Assembly (NCBI GenBank): GCA_028683685.1
Contig: JAQUHH010000071.1
Coordinates: 1-9,685, forward strand
Reading direction: 5' to 3'
DNA: 9,685 nucleotides
Source of the DNA: Bacteroidales bacterium
GTDB lineage: Bacteria > Bacteroidota > Bacteroidia > Bacteroidales > WCHB1-69
In this document: positions 1 to 7,229 of the stretch, piece by piece
How the letters are laid out: the number at the start of each line of letters is the position of its first letter
Position numbering within the stretch: the first letter of the stretch is position 1
Notes under the pieces: generated by a model
Seen by the model: the letters and a program-made list of their open reading frames with translations, nothing else
The model's database searches: none
Told to the model about the DNA's origin: nothing
Position numbers and translations under genes: made by a program

Positions 1-2232
1 GAAGAGCTTGGAAAACAGCTGCCCCCAGATGTCAAAATTATACCTGTTTTTGATACTTCAGAATTTATTGGTGATTCTATCAAAAACTTATCCGAAACTC
101 TTTTGTTTGCATTGATTTTTGTCGTTTTAGTAGTGCTGTTTTTCTTAGGTAGATGGCGAGCTACATTTATTATTGTTCTTACCATCCCAATCTCGTTAAT
201 TGTGGCCTTTATCTACTTAAACTTATCGGGGAATACAATTAATATTATTTCATTGGCTTCCTTATCCATTGCAATCGGAATGGTTGTCGACGATGCCATT
301 GTGGTGCTCGAGAATATTACCAAGCATATAGAAAGGGGAAGTACGCCTCGAGAGGCCGCCTTGTATGCCACAAATGAAGTATGGCTAGCGGTGGTTGTAA
401 CAACTTTGGTTGTTTTGGCTGTTTTCTTGCCTTTAACTTTTGTAAAAGGGATTACAGGTGTCCTTTTCCGCCAATTGGGATGGATTGTTTCTATTGTCGT
501 AACAACTTCAACCATTGCTGCTATTTCTCTAACGCCTATGCTTAGCTCGTTGATGTTGAAATTGAGAACAGAAGAACCCGAGAAAAAAACTTTTTACGAT
601 CGTACAATTAAAGTTTGGTTAGACAAACTTGACAACTTCTATGAAAGAATTATTCGTTGGAGTTTGCGTCATAAAACGATGGTAATGGGTAGTGCATTGG
701 CACTGTTTGTTGCTTCATTGGGTTTGTTCCCTTTTATCGGTACAGAGTTTATACCCGAAACAGACGAAAGTCAAGTGACTGCAAAAATAGAATTGCAAAC
801 TGGAGTTAGAGTAGAAGAAACAGCTGTGATTGCATCCCAAATCGAGGATATTATAAATGAACGATACCCCGAAGAGGTAAAACTTATTTCTACTTCTTTT
901 GGATCTGATGATGAAGCGAACATTGGTTCTATTTTTGGCTCATCGGGATCCCATCTTATCAACATACAATTAAGATTAGTGGGTGTTTCCGAACGAGATA
1001 GAAGTTGTTGGGACATCGGTGAAGATTTGCGTACGCAACTTGAAAAAATCCCTGAAATTATCGATTATAACGTTTCCTCGTCGGATGGCGGAATGGGTGG
1101 AACCCAAATTGAAGTTGAAATATATGGTTATGACTTTGATGTAACCAATAAAATAGCTTCTGATTTAGCAGAGAAACTTGAAAATTTAGAGGGTGCTCGA
1201 GATATAAACATCAGTCGCGATAAATCTAAACCCGAACTTAAAGTGATATTAGATCGTGATAAACTGGTACAAGCGGGCCTCAATACGGCAACCGTTTCGA
1301 TGGCTCTTCGGAATCGTGTTCAAGGACTGACAGCTTCGAAATATCGTGAACAAGGAGATGAATATGATATTATTGTAAGATTTACGGAAGATTATAGAAA
1401 TTCTATTTCTGATATTGAAAACATTGCTTTTTTGAATCCACAAGGTCAAAAAATTAGATTGTCGGAAATTGGAACCGTCGTTGAACATTGGTCACCTCCC
1501 ACTATTGAGCGCAGAAATAGAGAACGTATCGTAAAAGTGACGTGTCAGCCTTATAAAATATCCATGGGAGAATTAGCCAAAAAAGTTCAAGCTGAAGTTG
1601 ATAAAGTTGAAACTTCTGGGGATGTTATGATTGAACTTGGAGGAGCTTATAAAGATCAACAAGAATCTTTTGCTGATTTAGGATTGCTAATGTTGCTCTC
1701 TTTAGTATTGGTATATATCGTTATGGCTTCTCAGTTTGAATCCTTCCGAATGCCATTTATTATCATGTTCTCGATTCCATTCTCATTTACAGGAGTTTTG
1801 ATTGCGCTGTTTATCACTGGAACAACCCTTAGTGTTATTGCCGCTTTAGGTGCCATTTTATTAATTGGTATTGTGGTGAAAAACGGAATTGTATTGGTCG
1901 ACTATATCAATTTGATGCGCGACCGGGGTGAGAATTTATACGATGCCATTGCCATTTCTGGAAAATCGCGTTTGCGTCCAGTTCTGATGACTGCTCTTAC
2001 CACCATTCTTGGCCTTTTGCCAATGGCAATAAGTACCGGAGAAGGATCCGAAATATGGAGCCCGATGGGAATATCGGTGATTGGTGGTTTGATTTTCTCA
2101 ACCATTGTAACCATGATTATTATTCCTGTGGCATATGCCGTTTTTTCTAATAAAATGGGAGAACGAAGTAAAATAAAAACAAAACATTTATTGGAATTTA
2201 GTTTCATGAATGATGATAATGACGTTAAGTAA
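1..2232 (+). CDS. RND-family efflux pump inner-membrane subunit (AcrB-like), N-terminus missing
   Basis: Proton-driven RND exporter subunit of the inner membrane, normally working with a periplasmic adaptor and an outer-membrane TolC-type channel. The frame is open from base 1, giving 743 residues against roughly 1,040 for the family, so about 300 N-terminal residues (TM1 and part of the porter domain) lie outside the window. TM2-TM4 follow at once. TM4 carries GMVVDDAIVVLEN, with the paired aspartates at window residues 97-98 (codons at 289-294). GTEFIPETDES marks the start of the second periplasmic half. TM8-TM12 occupy roughly residues 555-715. TM10 has GIVVKNGIVLVDY with its lysine at window residue 627 (codon 1879-1881). 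The Asp-Asp plus Lys relay is AcrB/HAE-like. Heavy-metal pumps such as CusA usually have a single Asp in TM4 and an acidic residue in TM10. The substrate cannot be told from sequence. Adaptor and channel genes are presumably upstream, out of view. No frameshift is seen, and a PII-like gene follows after 15 nt. Confidence 0.95.
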   Translation, partial: EELGKQLPPDVKIIPVFDTSEFIGDSIKNLSETLLFALIFVVLVVLFFLGRWRATFIIVLTIPISLIVAFIYLNLSGNTINIISLASLSIAIGMVVDDAIVVLENITKHIERGSTPREAALYATNEVWLAVVVTTLVVLAVFLPLTFVKGITGVLFRQLGWIVSIVVTTSTIAAISLTPMLSSLMLKLRTEEPEKKTFYDRTIKVWLDKLDNFYERIIRWSLRHKTMVMGSALALFVASLGLFPFIGTEFIPETDESQVTAKIELQTGVRVEETAVIASQIEDIINERYPEEVKLISTSFGSDDEANIGSIFGSSGSHLINIQLRLVGVSERDRSCWDIGEDLRTQLEKIPEIIDYNVSSSDGGMGGTQIEVEIYGYDFDVTNKIASDLAEKLENLEGARDINISRDKSKPELKVILDRDKLVQAGLNTATVSMALRNRVQGLTASKYREQGDEYDIIVRFTEDYRNSISDIENIAFLNPQGQKIRLSEIGTVVEHWSPPTIERRNRERIVKVTCQPYKISMGELAKKVQAEVDKVETSGDVMIELGGAYKDQQESFADLGLLMLLSLVLVYIVMASQFESFRMPFIIMFSIPFSFTGVLIALFITGTTLSVIAALGAILLIGIVVKNGIVLVDYINLMRDRGENLYDAIAISGKSRLRPVLMTALTTILGLLPMAISTGEGSEIWSPMGISVIGGLIFSTIVTMIIIPVAYAVFSNKMGERSKIKTKHLLEFSFMNDDNDVK

Positions 2233-2234
2233 TT

Positions 2235-2245
2235 AAAAAAAAAAA
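2235..2245 (+). promoter_or_regulatory. A11 tract just upstream of the PII-like start codon
   Basis: Eleven consecutive A residues lie 2 nt before the ATG at 2248, filling most of the 15-nt gap after the RND stop. There is no Shine-Dalgarno motif. A-rich leaders are the usual translation-initiation context in Bacteroidota, so this is probably the initiation region. A homopolymer of this length could also vary between cells. Confidence 0.45.
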
Positions 2246-2247
2246 CT

Positions 2248-2541
2248 ATGAAAGCAGTATTTATAACATATAATTTGGCTCTAACAGAAAAAGTGGAGTT
2301 TATGCTCGATAATTTAAATGTAAGAGGTTATACAAAATGGGGAGAAGTTTTTGGACGTGGTTCAAAAACGGGGGATCCTCATATGGGAACCCATACTTGG
2401 CCCGAGTTTAATTCGGGAATTATCGCCGTGGTCGAAGATGACAAAGTTCCAGTTTTATTACAAAAAATAAAAAATCTCGACCATATCGATTTGAATGTGG
2501 GTATTAGAGCGTTTGTTTGGGATGTTGTCGATTCTTATTAA
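2248..2541 (+). CDS. PII-like signalling protein associated with an RND pump
   Basis: Small protein (97 aa) with the PII ferredoxin-like layout: strand 1 MKAVFITYN, helix 1 about residues 13-23, then NVRGYTKWGEVFGRG (24-38), which parallels the PII segment leading into the T-loop. Strand 3 and helix 2 follow (SGIIAVVEDD and onwards, 56-77), then a last strand GIRAFVWDVV (85-94). It is shorter than GlnB/GlnK (112 aa). Its T-loop is compressed (about 37-56) and lacks the uridylylated Tyr region. The ATP-binding B-loop TGxxGDGK of classical PII is absent. Asp43, His45, His49 and Trp51 in the loop could contact a ligand or metal, but this is only a suggestion. PII-like proteins encoded beside RND pumps are a known group, often called PII-NG, usually linked to metal efflux. 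The 15-nt gap implies co-transcription with the pump, and an intrinsic terminator lies downstream. A role in sensing a pump substrate or regulating the pump is inferred. The PII-fold assignment is fairly secure; the ligand is unknown. Confidence 0.8.
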   Translation: MKAVFITYNLALTEKVEFMLDNLNVRGYTKWGEVFGRGSKTGDPHMGTHTWPEFNSGIIAVVEDDKVPVLLQKIKNLDHIDLNVGIRAFVWDVVDSY

Positions 2542-2570
2542 AATGCAGCGTTTTCTGGTAAACTCTAGAT

Positions 2571-2610
2571 CTCTATTCTGATTTGCTAATTATGCTAATC
2601 TGAGAAAGAG
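2571..2610 (+). repeat. Imperfect inverted repeat in the 3' UTR of the RND/PII transcript
   Basis: Positions 2571-2586 pair with 2594-2610. CTCT pairs with AGAG at the base, TTCT with AGAA, GATT with AATC and GC with GC. One bulged A (2575), a two-base bulge (2601-2602) and one T-T mismatch (2584/2596) interrupt the stem, and the loop is 7 nt. No T-tract follows, so it is not itself a terminator. It could protect the 3' end of the transcript or be chance in AT-rich DNA. Confidence 0.35.
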
Positions 2611-2630
2611 TTATCATTAAATTATTCACG

Positions 2631-2670
2631 AAAACAAAGGAATGCTAAACCTAGCATTCCTTTTGTTTTT
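2631..2670 (+). terminator. Rho-independent terminator after the RND/PII genes
   Basis: A perfect 12-bp stem (2636-2647 with 2652-2663; AAAGGAATGCTA and its complement) closes on a 4-nt loop AACC. It extends through one bulge into AAAAC/GTTTT and ends in a T5 tract (2666-2670). It lies 94 nt after the PII-like stop codon and insulates the serS operon. The A-run on the left arm means it could also work in the minus direction, but no minus-strand gene ends here. Confidence 0.85.
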
Positions 2671-2714
2671 CGTAATCCAATAAATTTAGGGTCTAAAAAA
2701 TATTTTGTTTTTTC

Positions 2715-2749
2715 CGAATATGATAATAATTGTGAATAATTATCATTCG
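2715..2749. promoter_or_regulatory. Long imperfect palindrome upstream of serS (candidate operator)
   Basis: The arms 2715-2731 and 2735-2749 are CGAAT-(AT)-GATAATAATT and AATAATTATC-ATTCG, around a GTG centre. Fifteen base pairs form, with one A-A mismatch and a two-base bulge. The palindrome ends 15 nt before the -7 element at 2765, so it covers the place where the -33 element would be, a natural site for a repressor. The outer TGATAAT/ATTATCA half-sites recall Fur-family boxes, but the spacing is 11 nt rather than 1 nt, so I do not assign it to Fur. Confidence 0.4.
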
Positions 2750-2764
2750 TTCTCTCTTTTCTGC

Positions 2765-2772
2765 TATTTTTG
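2765..2772 (+). promoter_or_regulatory. Bacteroidota-type -7 promoter element for the serS operon
   Basis: TATTTTTG matches the TAnnTTTG -7 consensus of the Bacteroidota primary sigma factor. It lies 20 nt before the serS ATG, implying a very short leader. No good -33 TTG is found at the expected distance: the TTG at 2730-2732 is too far away. The 10-mer CTATTTTTGC around it recurs before the permease gene at 7324-7333. Confidence 0.55.
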
Positions 2773-2792
2773 CATAAAAAACAATAATTACT

Positions 2793-4061
2793 ATGTTGCA
2801 AATAAATTTACTACGCCAACAACCTGATTTTGTTATAGATCGGCTTAAGATTAAGAATTTTGATGCTACTGATTTAGTTTCAAAGATTTTGGAAATTGAT
2901 ACAAACCGTCGCAATGTGCAAAGACAAGCAGACGACGCTCAGGCTGAATTGAATCAATTAGCAAAAGAAATTGGTCAGCTTTTTAGAGAAGGCAATGCCG
3001 AAAAAGCTGATTTGCTCAAAGAAGAGACCACCCAAATTAAAGAAACATCCAAAGAGTTTAGTGCAGAATTATCTAAATTGGAACAAGAACAACATCAATT
3101 GATTTTGACTTTGCCCAATCTGCCGCACGAATCTGTGAAAGCAGGACGTACTGCTGACGACAATGAAATTATTGCCTCATTTGGTGAAATAAAATCGGAT
3201 GATTCATTGCTTCCACATTGGGAATTGACTCAAAAGTATAATCTTATTGATTTTGATTTAGGAAGCAAGATTACAGGAGCTGGTTTTCCCATTTATCGTG
3301 GCAAAGGAGCAAAATTGCAACGGGCTCTTATTCAGTATTTTCTGGACAAAGCTTCTGAAAACGGATACGAGGAAGTTCAGGTTCCTTATTTGGTAAACGA
3401 AGCTTCGGCGTATGCTACAGGTCAATTGCCCGACAAAGATGGACAAATGTATCATGCTCAAATTGATAACCTATTCTTGATTCCTACAGCTGAAGTACCC
3501 GTTACAAATATTTATCGGGATGTGATTTTGAAAGCTGATGAATTGCCTTTAAAAAACTGTGCATACTCAGCATGTTTCCGCCGTGAAGCTGGTTCTTACG
3601 GAAAAGATGTTCGTGGTTTGAATCGCTTGCATCAGTTTGATAAAGTGGAAATCGTACAAATAACACATCCCGATGATTCCTATAAAACCTTGGAAATGAT
3701 GAAAGATTATGTGGCATCTATTATCAAAGAATTAAATTTGCCGTTCCGCATTTTGCGACTTTGTGGTGGCGATATTAGTTTTACGTCGGCTTTGACCTAT
3801 GATATGGAAGTTTACTCAAAAGGACAAAATAGATGGCTGGAAGTAAGTTCTGTTTCCAATTTCGAAACATTTCAAACCAATCGTTTAAAACTTAGATTTA
3901 AAGATAAAGAAGGAAAAATGCAATTGGCACATTCTCTAAATGGAAGTGCATTGGCATTGCCTCGCATTATGGCAGCCCTGATTGAAAACAATCAAACAGC
4001 TGATGGAATCAATATTCCAGAAGTATTACATAAATATACAAGCTTTACTAAAATTCAATAA
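2793..4061 (+). CDS. serS: Seryl-tRNA synthetase
   Basis: Cytoplasmic class II aminoacyl-tRNA synthetase that activates serine with ATP and charges tRNA-Ser. At 422 aa it has normal full length. Residues about 1-110 form the N-terminal tRNA-binding domain with a long antiparallel coiled coil (roughly 30-103, rich in Glu, Lys and Gln). The catalytic domain then shows TAE (232-234, serine pocket), motif 2 FRREAGSYGKDVRG (262-275), the EVSSVSNFETFQTNR segment (350-364) and motif 3 NGSALALPRIMAALIEN (383-399) with its ATP-binding Arg391. All the expected active-site segments are present. The ATG at 2793 gives the conserved beginning MLQINLLR and sits 20 nt after the -7 element. It is the first gene of a tight operon; the next start is 2 nt after its stop. 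Confidence 0.97.
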   Translation: MLQINLLRQQPDFVIDRLKIKNFDATDLVSKILEIDTNRRNVQRQADDAQAELNQLAKEIGQLFREGNAEKADLLKEETTQIKETSKEFSAELSKLEQEQHQLILTLPNLPHESVKAGRTADDNEIIASFGEIKSDDSLLPHWELTQKYNLIDFDLGSKITGAGFPIYRGKGAKLQRALIQYFLDKASENGYEEVQVPYLVNEASAYATGQLPDKDGQMYHAQIDNLFLIPTAEVPVTNIYRDVILKADELPLKNCAYSACFRREAGSYGKDVRGLNRLHQFDKVEIVQITHPDDSYKTLEMMKDYVASIIKELNLPFRILRLCGGDISFTSALTYDMEVYSKGQNRWLEVSSVSNFETFQTNRLKLRFKDKEGKMQLAHSLNGSALALPRIMAALIENNQTADGINIPEVLHKYTSFTKIQ

Positions 4062-4063
4062 TT

Positions 4064-4621
4064 ATGAAAAAAAGAACTTTTATTCCGTTTCTCATCTCAT
4101 CAATTTTGTTGATTTTGTCTGTTCAATCATGTGGACCATCGTATTCTGAAGAAATTGATCAAATTGATTCTATGGTGACTATTTTAAAAGATAAATCGGC
4201 ACAATTACAAGAATTTCCAGTGGAAATGGTAAATGCTAAAAATGATACTTTTTTAAGCATTTACGCAGCCATTGATACGGTCTATAATTTCTCAATTCGG
4301 GATTCAAATTTCCACACGGTGAATACCTTTATCAATTTGCAAAAACCTTTGAGACGTCATAAGGAAAGAGGAGCGAAGTTGATGGATGATGTTGACTATC
4401 AAATACAACAGCTAGAAAGTCTACGCAAAGACATCAAGGCTAAAAGTAGAAGCCAAGAAGAAATTGAAAAATATCTATCCTTAGAATCTGCAGAATGTGA
4501 AAAAGTAGTCCAGTTTGCTACTGCTTATTATAATATGATGAAATCGAGAATTGAAACATTTGATTCATTGTCCCCTCAAATCAAAGAATTAGTTATCCTT
4601 TATTCGACACAAAAAAAATAA
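4064..4621 (+). CDS. Predicted lipoprotein of unknown function
   Basis: I do not recognise this 185-aa protein. It starts with a typical lipoprotein signal: MKKR, a hydrophobic stretch (residues 6-20) and VQSC, giving a lipidated Cys23. The Gln at -2 is less usual but tolerated in Bacteroidota. The mature part begins GPSYSEEID; the acidic pair near the N-terminus may matter for surface export, but the motif is not clear. The rest is charged and looks mainly helical, with a probable coiled coil at about 105-150 and no metal or catalytic motif. It starts 2 nt after the serS stop and ends 9 nt before the TPR gene, so it is surely co-transcribed with both. Partnership with the TPR protein at the envelope is an inference from position only. 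Confidence 0.8.
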   Translation: MKKRTFIPFLISSILLILSVQSCGPSYSEEIDQIDSMVTILKDKSAQLQEFPVEMVNAKNDTFLSIYAAIDTVYNFSIRDSNFHTVNTFINLQKPLRRHKERGAKLMDDVDYQIQQLESLRKDIKAKSRSQEEIEKYLSLESAECEKVVQFATAYYNMMKSRIETFDSLSPQIKELVILYSTQKK

Positions 4622-4630
4622 ATTATTTTC

Positions 4631-6457
4631 ATGCGTTTTTTCTCAGCTATTTTTCTGTTTTTCACTTTGTTTTGTCAGTTTCATATTGGATTGGCTCAAA
4701 ACAGCGATGAACAAATGGCTGTGCAGTATTACAACAATAGAGAATATGAAAAAGCGATAGAACTTTTTGAAAAACTTTATGATAAGCGTCCTGATTCTTA
4801 TTTTTATACGTATTTGCTTTTTTCCTATGTCGAGCAAAAGGATTTTCGCAGTGCCGAACGTTTAGTGAAAAAACAGCAAAAGAAATTTCCTCGATTGGCG
4901 CGATATAAAGTTGATATGGGCTATGTTTATGAGTCAAACAATCAAATTTCAAAAGCATCCAAAGAGTATGAAGATGCCATTAAATCGATGCCGGCAGAGC
5001 GGTTTTACATTAGTGATTTAGCCAATGCTTTTGCCTCTCGTCGTCAGCCCGAATATGCCATACAAACGTATCAACAGGGACGAAAATTAATGCGTTCGCC
5101 CACCGAGTTTACATACGAAATTGCTGGAACATACGAGCGTCTTGGGCAAGTTGAACCCGCCCTAGAGGAGTATTTTAAAATCATCGACAACAATCTTCAG
5201 GATTTAATCAGTGTGCAAAATAGATTGCAAAACTTGTTGCTCAATGATGAGGATAATTCTATTTATGAGCTTATCCGAGTAAATACTTTAAAACAAACAC
5301 AAAAACATCCTGATAAACTCTCTTTTTCTATTTTGTTGCTTTGGCTTTCGGTTCAAAACTTAGATTTTGAAACAGCTCTTTTTCAAGCTAAAGCCATCGA
5401 CAGAAGATACAAAGAAAATGGAGATCGAGTTTTTGATATTGCCAAAGTAGCCGCTCAAAATAAGCAGTGGGATGTAGCCATAGATGCCTATCAATATCTT
5501 CTTGCCAAAGGGAAAGACAATACTTTGTATGTGTTGAGCCAATTGGAACTGCTCAAAGTGCGATTTGGTAAAATCACCTCTTCGTATCCGGTACAAATAT
5601 CTAATCTTAAACAAATTGACAAGGAATATTTTAAAGTGATCAATGAAATTGGTTTTAATCCTGGAATTGCTGATATTATCAGAAATCACGCTCATATTAA
5701 TGCCTTTTATCTTAATAAAGACCAATTGGCGATGCAGATGCTGGATAGCTTAATCGCTTATCCAGGAATTTCGGCACACGATAAAGCTTTGTCAAAAATT
5801 GATTTAGCAGATATAAAATTGTTTAATGATGAGGTTTGGGATGCTGCTTTATTGTATGCACAAGTCGATAAAGATTTTCCAAACGACACATTGGGACACA
5901 CTGCTAAATTTAAAAGTGCAAAACTCTCTTTTTATATTGGAGAATTTGAATGGGCAAAAGCACAATTGGATATTCTTCGATCGGCAACCACCAGGCTGAT
6001 AGCCAACGACGCCATGGAACTCTATTTTACCATTGATGATAATTTAGACGAAGAAGATGAGATTAACAAAGCATTGCAAATGTATGCTCGTGCTGATTTG
6101 TTGATCTTTAAAAATCAAGACGAAAAAGCATTGCAAACTTTGGATTCAATTTTTATGGTTGGTTTATATGATTCACTTTTTGATGAGGTTTTATATAAAA
6201 AGGCAGAGATTAAAGTCAAACAAGGATTGTATAACGAAGCCGATAGTTTGCTCAATCGAATGATTGCTTTTTATCCTTCGGAACTATACGTGGATGATGC
6301 GTGGTTTTTACGCGCTGAAATTCAGCACTTTTATCTGAAAAACAAAAGTAAAGCCATGGAGTTTTATCAAGAATTAATCAGCAATTTCCCAGGCAGTCTT
6401 CTTACTCAGGAAGCTCGACAACGATATAGAGTTTTAAGAGGAGATGCTTTAAATTAA
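4631..6457 (+). CDS. Secreted tetratricopeptide-repeat protein
   Basis: A 608-aa protein with a Sec signal peptide (hydrophobic residues 3-15, GLAQ at 20-23, cleavage near 22/23), so it is probably periplasmic or membrane-associated. TPR-like helix pairs begin at once (27-57, NREYEKAIELFEKLYDKRPDS) and continue to about 190 in roughly 34-residue units, including KASKEYEDAIKSMP and PALEEYFKIID. The middle (about 200-480) is more diverged helical repeat. The C-terminal part (about 485-608) returns to clear TPRs of the YbgF/BamD style, with EADSLLNRMIAFYPSELYVD and KAMEFYQELISNFPGS, ending in an EARQRYRVLRG-type finish. TPR proteins act as scaffolds; no enzyme motif is visible. Its position between a lipoprotein gene and rsmA suggests a role in an envelope complex. 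The function is unknown; the fold is secure. Confidence 0.88.
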   Translation: MRFFSAIFLFFTLFCQFHIGLAQNSDEQMAVQYYNNREYEKAIELFEKLYDKRPDSYFYTYLLFSYVEQKDFRSAERLVKKQQKKFPRLARYKVDMGYVYESNNQISKASKEYEDAIKSMPAERFYISDLANAFASRRQPEYAIQTYQQGRKLMRSPTEFTYEIAGTYERLGQVEPALEEYFKIIDNNLQDLISVQNRLQNLLLNDEDNSIYELIRVNTLKQTQKHPDKLSFSILLLWLSVQNLDFETALFQAKAIDRRYKENGDRVFDIAKVAAQNKQWDVAIDAYQYLLAKGKDNTLYVLSQLELLKVRFGKITSSYPVQISNLKQIDKEYFKVINEIGFNPGIADIIRNHAHINAFYLNKDQLAMQMLDSLIAYPGISAHDKALSKIDLADIKLFNDEVWDAALLYAQVDKDFPNDTLGHTAKFKSAKLSFYIGEFEWAKAQLDILRSATTRLIANDAMELYFTIDDNLDEEDEINKALQMYARADLLIFKNQDEKALQTLDSIFMVGLYDSLFDEVLYKKAEIKVKQGLYNEADSLLNRMIAFYPSELYVDDAWFLRAEIQHFYLKNKSKAMEFYQELISNFPGSLLTQEARQRYRVLRGDALN

Positions 6458-6467
6458 AAACAAATAA

Positions 6468-7229
6468 ATGACCCCATACGTCAGAGCGAAAAAACATTTA
6501 GGACAACACTTTTTGGTGGATCAAAACATCGCCCGAAAAATTGTAGATGCACTTCAGGAAAAAAACCGAGAAACTCTAGAAATAGGACCCGGAACGGGCG
6601 TTTTAACGCAGTTTTTAAAACCCGAATTTCCGCATTTTCTGGTTTCGGAAATTGATACTGAATCGGTAGAGTTTTTAAGAGAAAAATTTCCAGATTTGAA
6701 TATTATTGAAGGAGATTTTTTAAAACTAGATATGGTCTCATTATTTAAGTCAGAATTGTCCATTATTGGCAATTTTCCTTATAATATTTCCAGTCAAATA
6801 CTGTTTAAAGTTTTAGAAAACCGCAATATGGTAGTAGAAGTGGTGGGCATGTTTCAAAAAGAGGTAGCCCAGCGTATAGCCTCCCCTTCGGGTTCTAAAG
6901 AGTATGGTATTTTGAGTGTTTTAATGCAAGCTTATTATAATATTGAATATCTTTTTTCGGTCTCCCCTGATGTTTTTTCACCCCCCCCAAAAGTTCAATC
7001 TGGCGTGGTTCGATTTGTTCGCAAAGAAAATTTTGTATTGCCATGCAATGAAAAACTCTTTTTTCAAGTGGTAAAAACCACATTTAACCAAAGAAGGAAA
7101 ACCATTCGAAATTCTATAAAACCACTCACTGTTGACCGAACAAAAATTGATGATTTCTATTTAAATAATCGCCCTGAGCAGCTTAATGTAGATCAATTTG
7201 TAGAAATTTGTCAAATGCTCGAAGCGTAA
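6468..7229 (+). CDS. rsmA: 16S rRNA (adenine1518-N6/adenine1519-N6)-dimethyltransferase
   Basis: Also known as KsgA. It dimethylates two adjacent adenines near the 3' end of 16S rRNA during late small-subunit assembly, using S-adenosylmethionine; its loss gives kasugamycin resistance in many bacteria. Full length at 253 aa. It shows KKHLGQHFL (8-16), the SAM-binding EIGPGTGVLT (38-47), the acidic SAM contacts SEID (60-63) and EGDF (81-84), the catalytic motif NFPYNISS (102-109), FQKEVAQRI (129-137), FSPPPKVQSGVVRF (170-183) and NQRRKTIRNS (207-216). All core motifs are intact. It begins 10 nt after the TPR gene and is the last gene of the serS operon. Its PPP codons contain a run of eight C residues, listed separately. 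Confidence 0.97.
   Translation: MTPYVRAKKHLGQHFLVDQNIARKIVDALQEKNRETLEIGPGTGVLTQFLKPEFPHFLVSEIDTESVEFLREKFPDLNIIEGDFLKLDMVSLFKSELSIIGNFPYNISSQILFKVLENRNMVVEVVGMFQKEVAQRIASPSGSKEYGILSVLMQAYYNIEYLFSVSPDVFSPPPKVQSGVVRFVRKENFVLPCNEKLFFQVVKTTFNQRRKTIRNSIKPLTVDRTKIDDFYLNNRPEQLNVDQFVEICQMLEA
6981..6988 (+). repeat. C8 homopolymer inside the rsmA coding sequence
   Basis: Eight consecutive C residues encode Pro172-Pro174 (CCC CCC CCA minus its last base) in the conserved SPPPK segment of RsmA, closely preceded by a T6 run. A C8 run stands out in this AT-rich DNA. Gain or loss of one C would truncate or garble roughly the last 80 residues, so it is a plausible slippage hotspot. Confidence 0.6.

Noticed and set aside
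1..2232. Reading the RND gene as starting at the TTG at 103
   Set aside because: The frame is open upstream to base 1, and the extra 34 residues match the family segment just before TM2, so the gene is truncated by the window edge.
2715..2749. Fur box before serS
   Set aside because: The half-sites TGATAAT and ATTATCA are separated by 11 nt instead of the 1 nt of the 7-1-7 Fur-family pattern, and serS is not an expected iron-regulated gene. I kept it only as an unassigned palindrome.
2542..2792. T-box or other riboswitch upstream of serS
   Set aside because: The -7 element lies only 20 nt before the ATG, so the mRNA leader is too short for a T-box. No T-box sequence or specifier hairpin is visible, and T-boxes are not typical of Bacteroidota.
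2693..2914. 73-codon minus-strand open frame over the serS promoter region
   Set aside because: It overlaps the start of serS and the palindrome, has no family similarity I recognise, and would have no room for signals of its own.
4064..4621. Assigning the lipoprotein to a named family (for example an OmpH-like or DUF-type chaperone)
   Set aside because: Apart from the lipoprotein signal and helical, charged composition, no diagnostic motif could be seen. A name would be a guess.
5360..5725. 121-codon open frame on the minus strand inside the TPR gene
   Set aside because: It is fully antisense to a well-supported TPR coding sequence, has no recognisable family features and no promoter or leader signal. 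It is a shadow frame.
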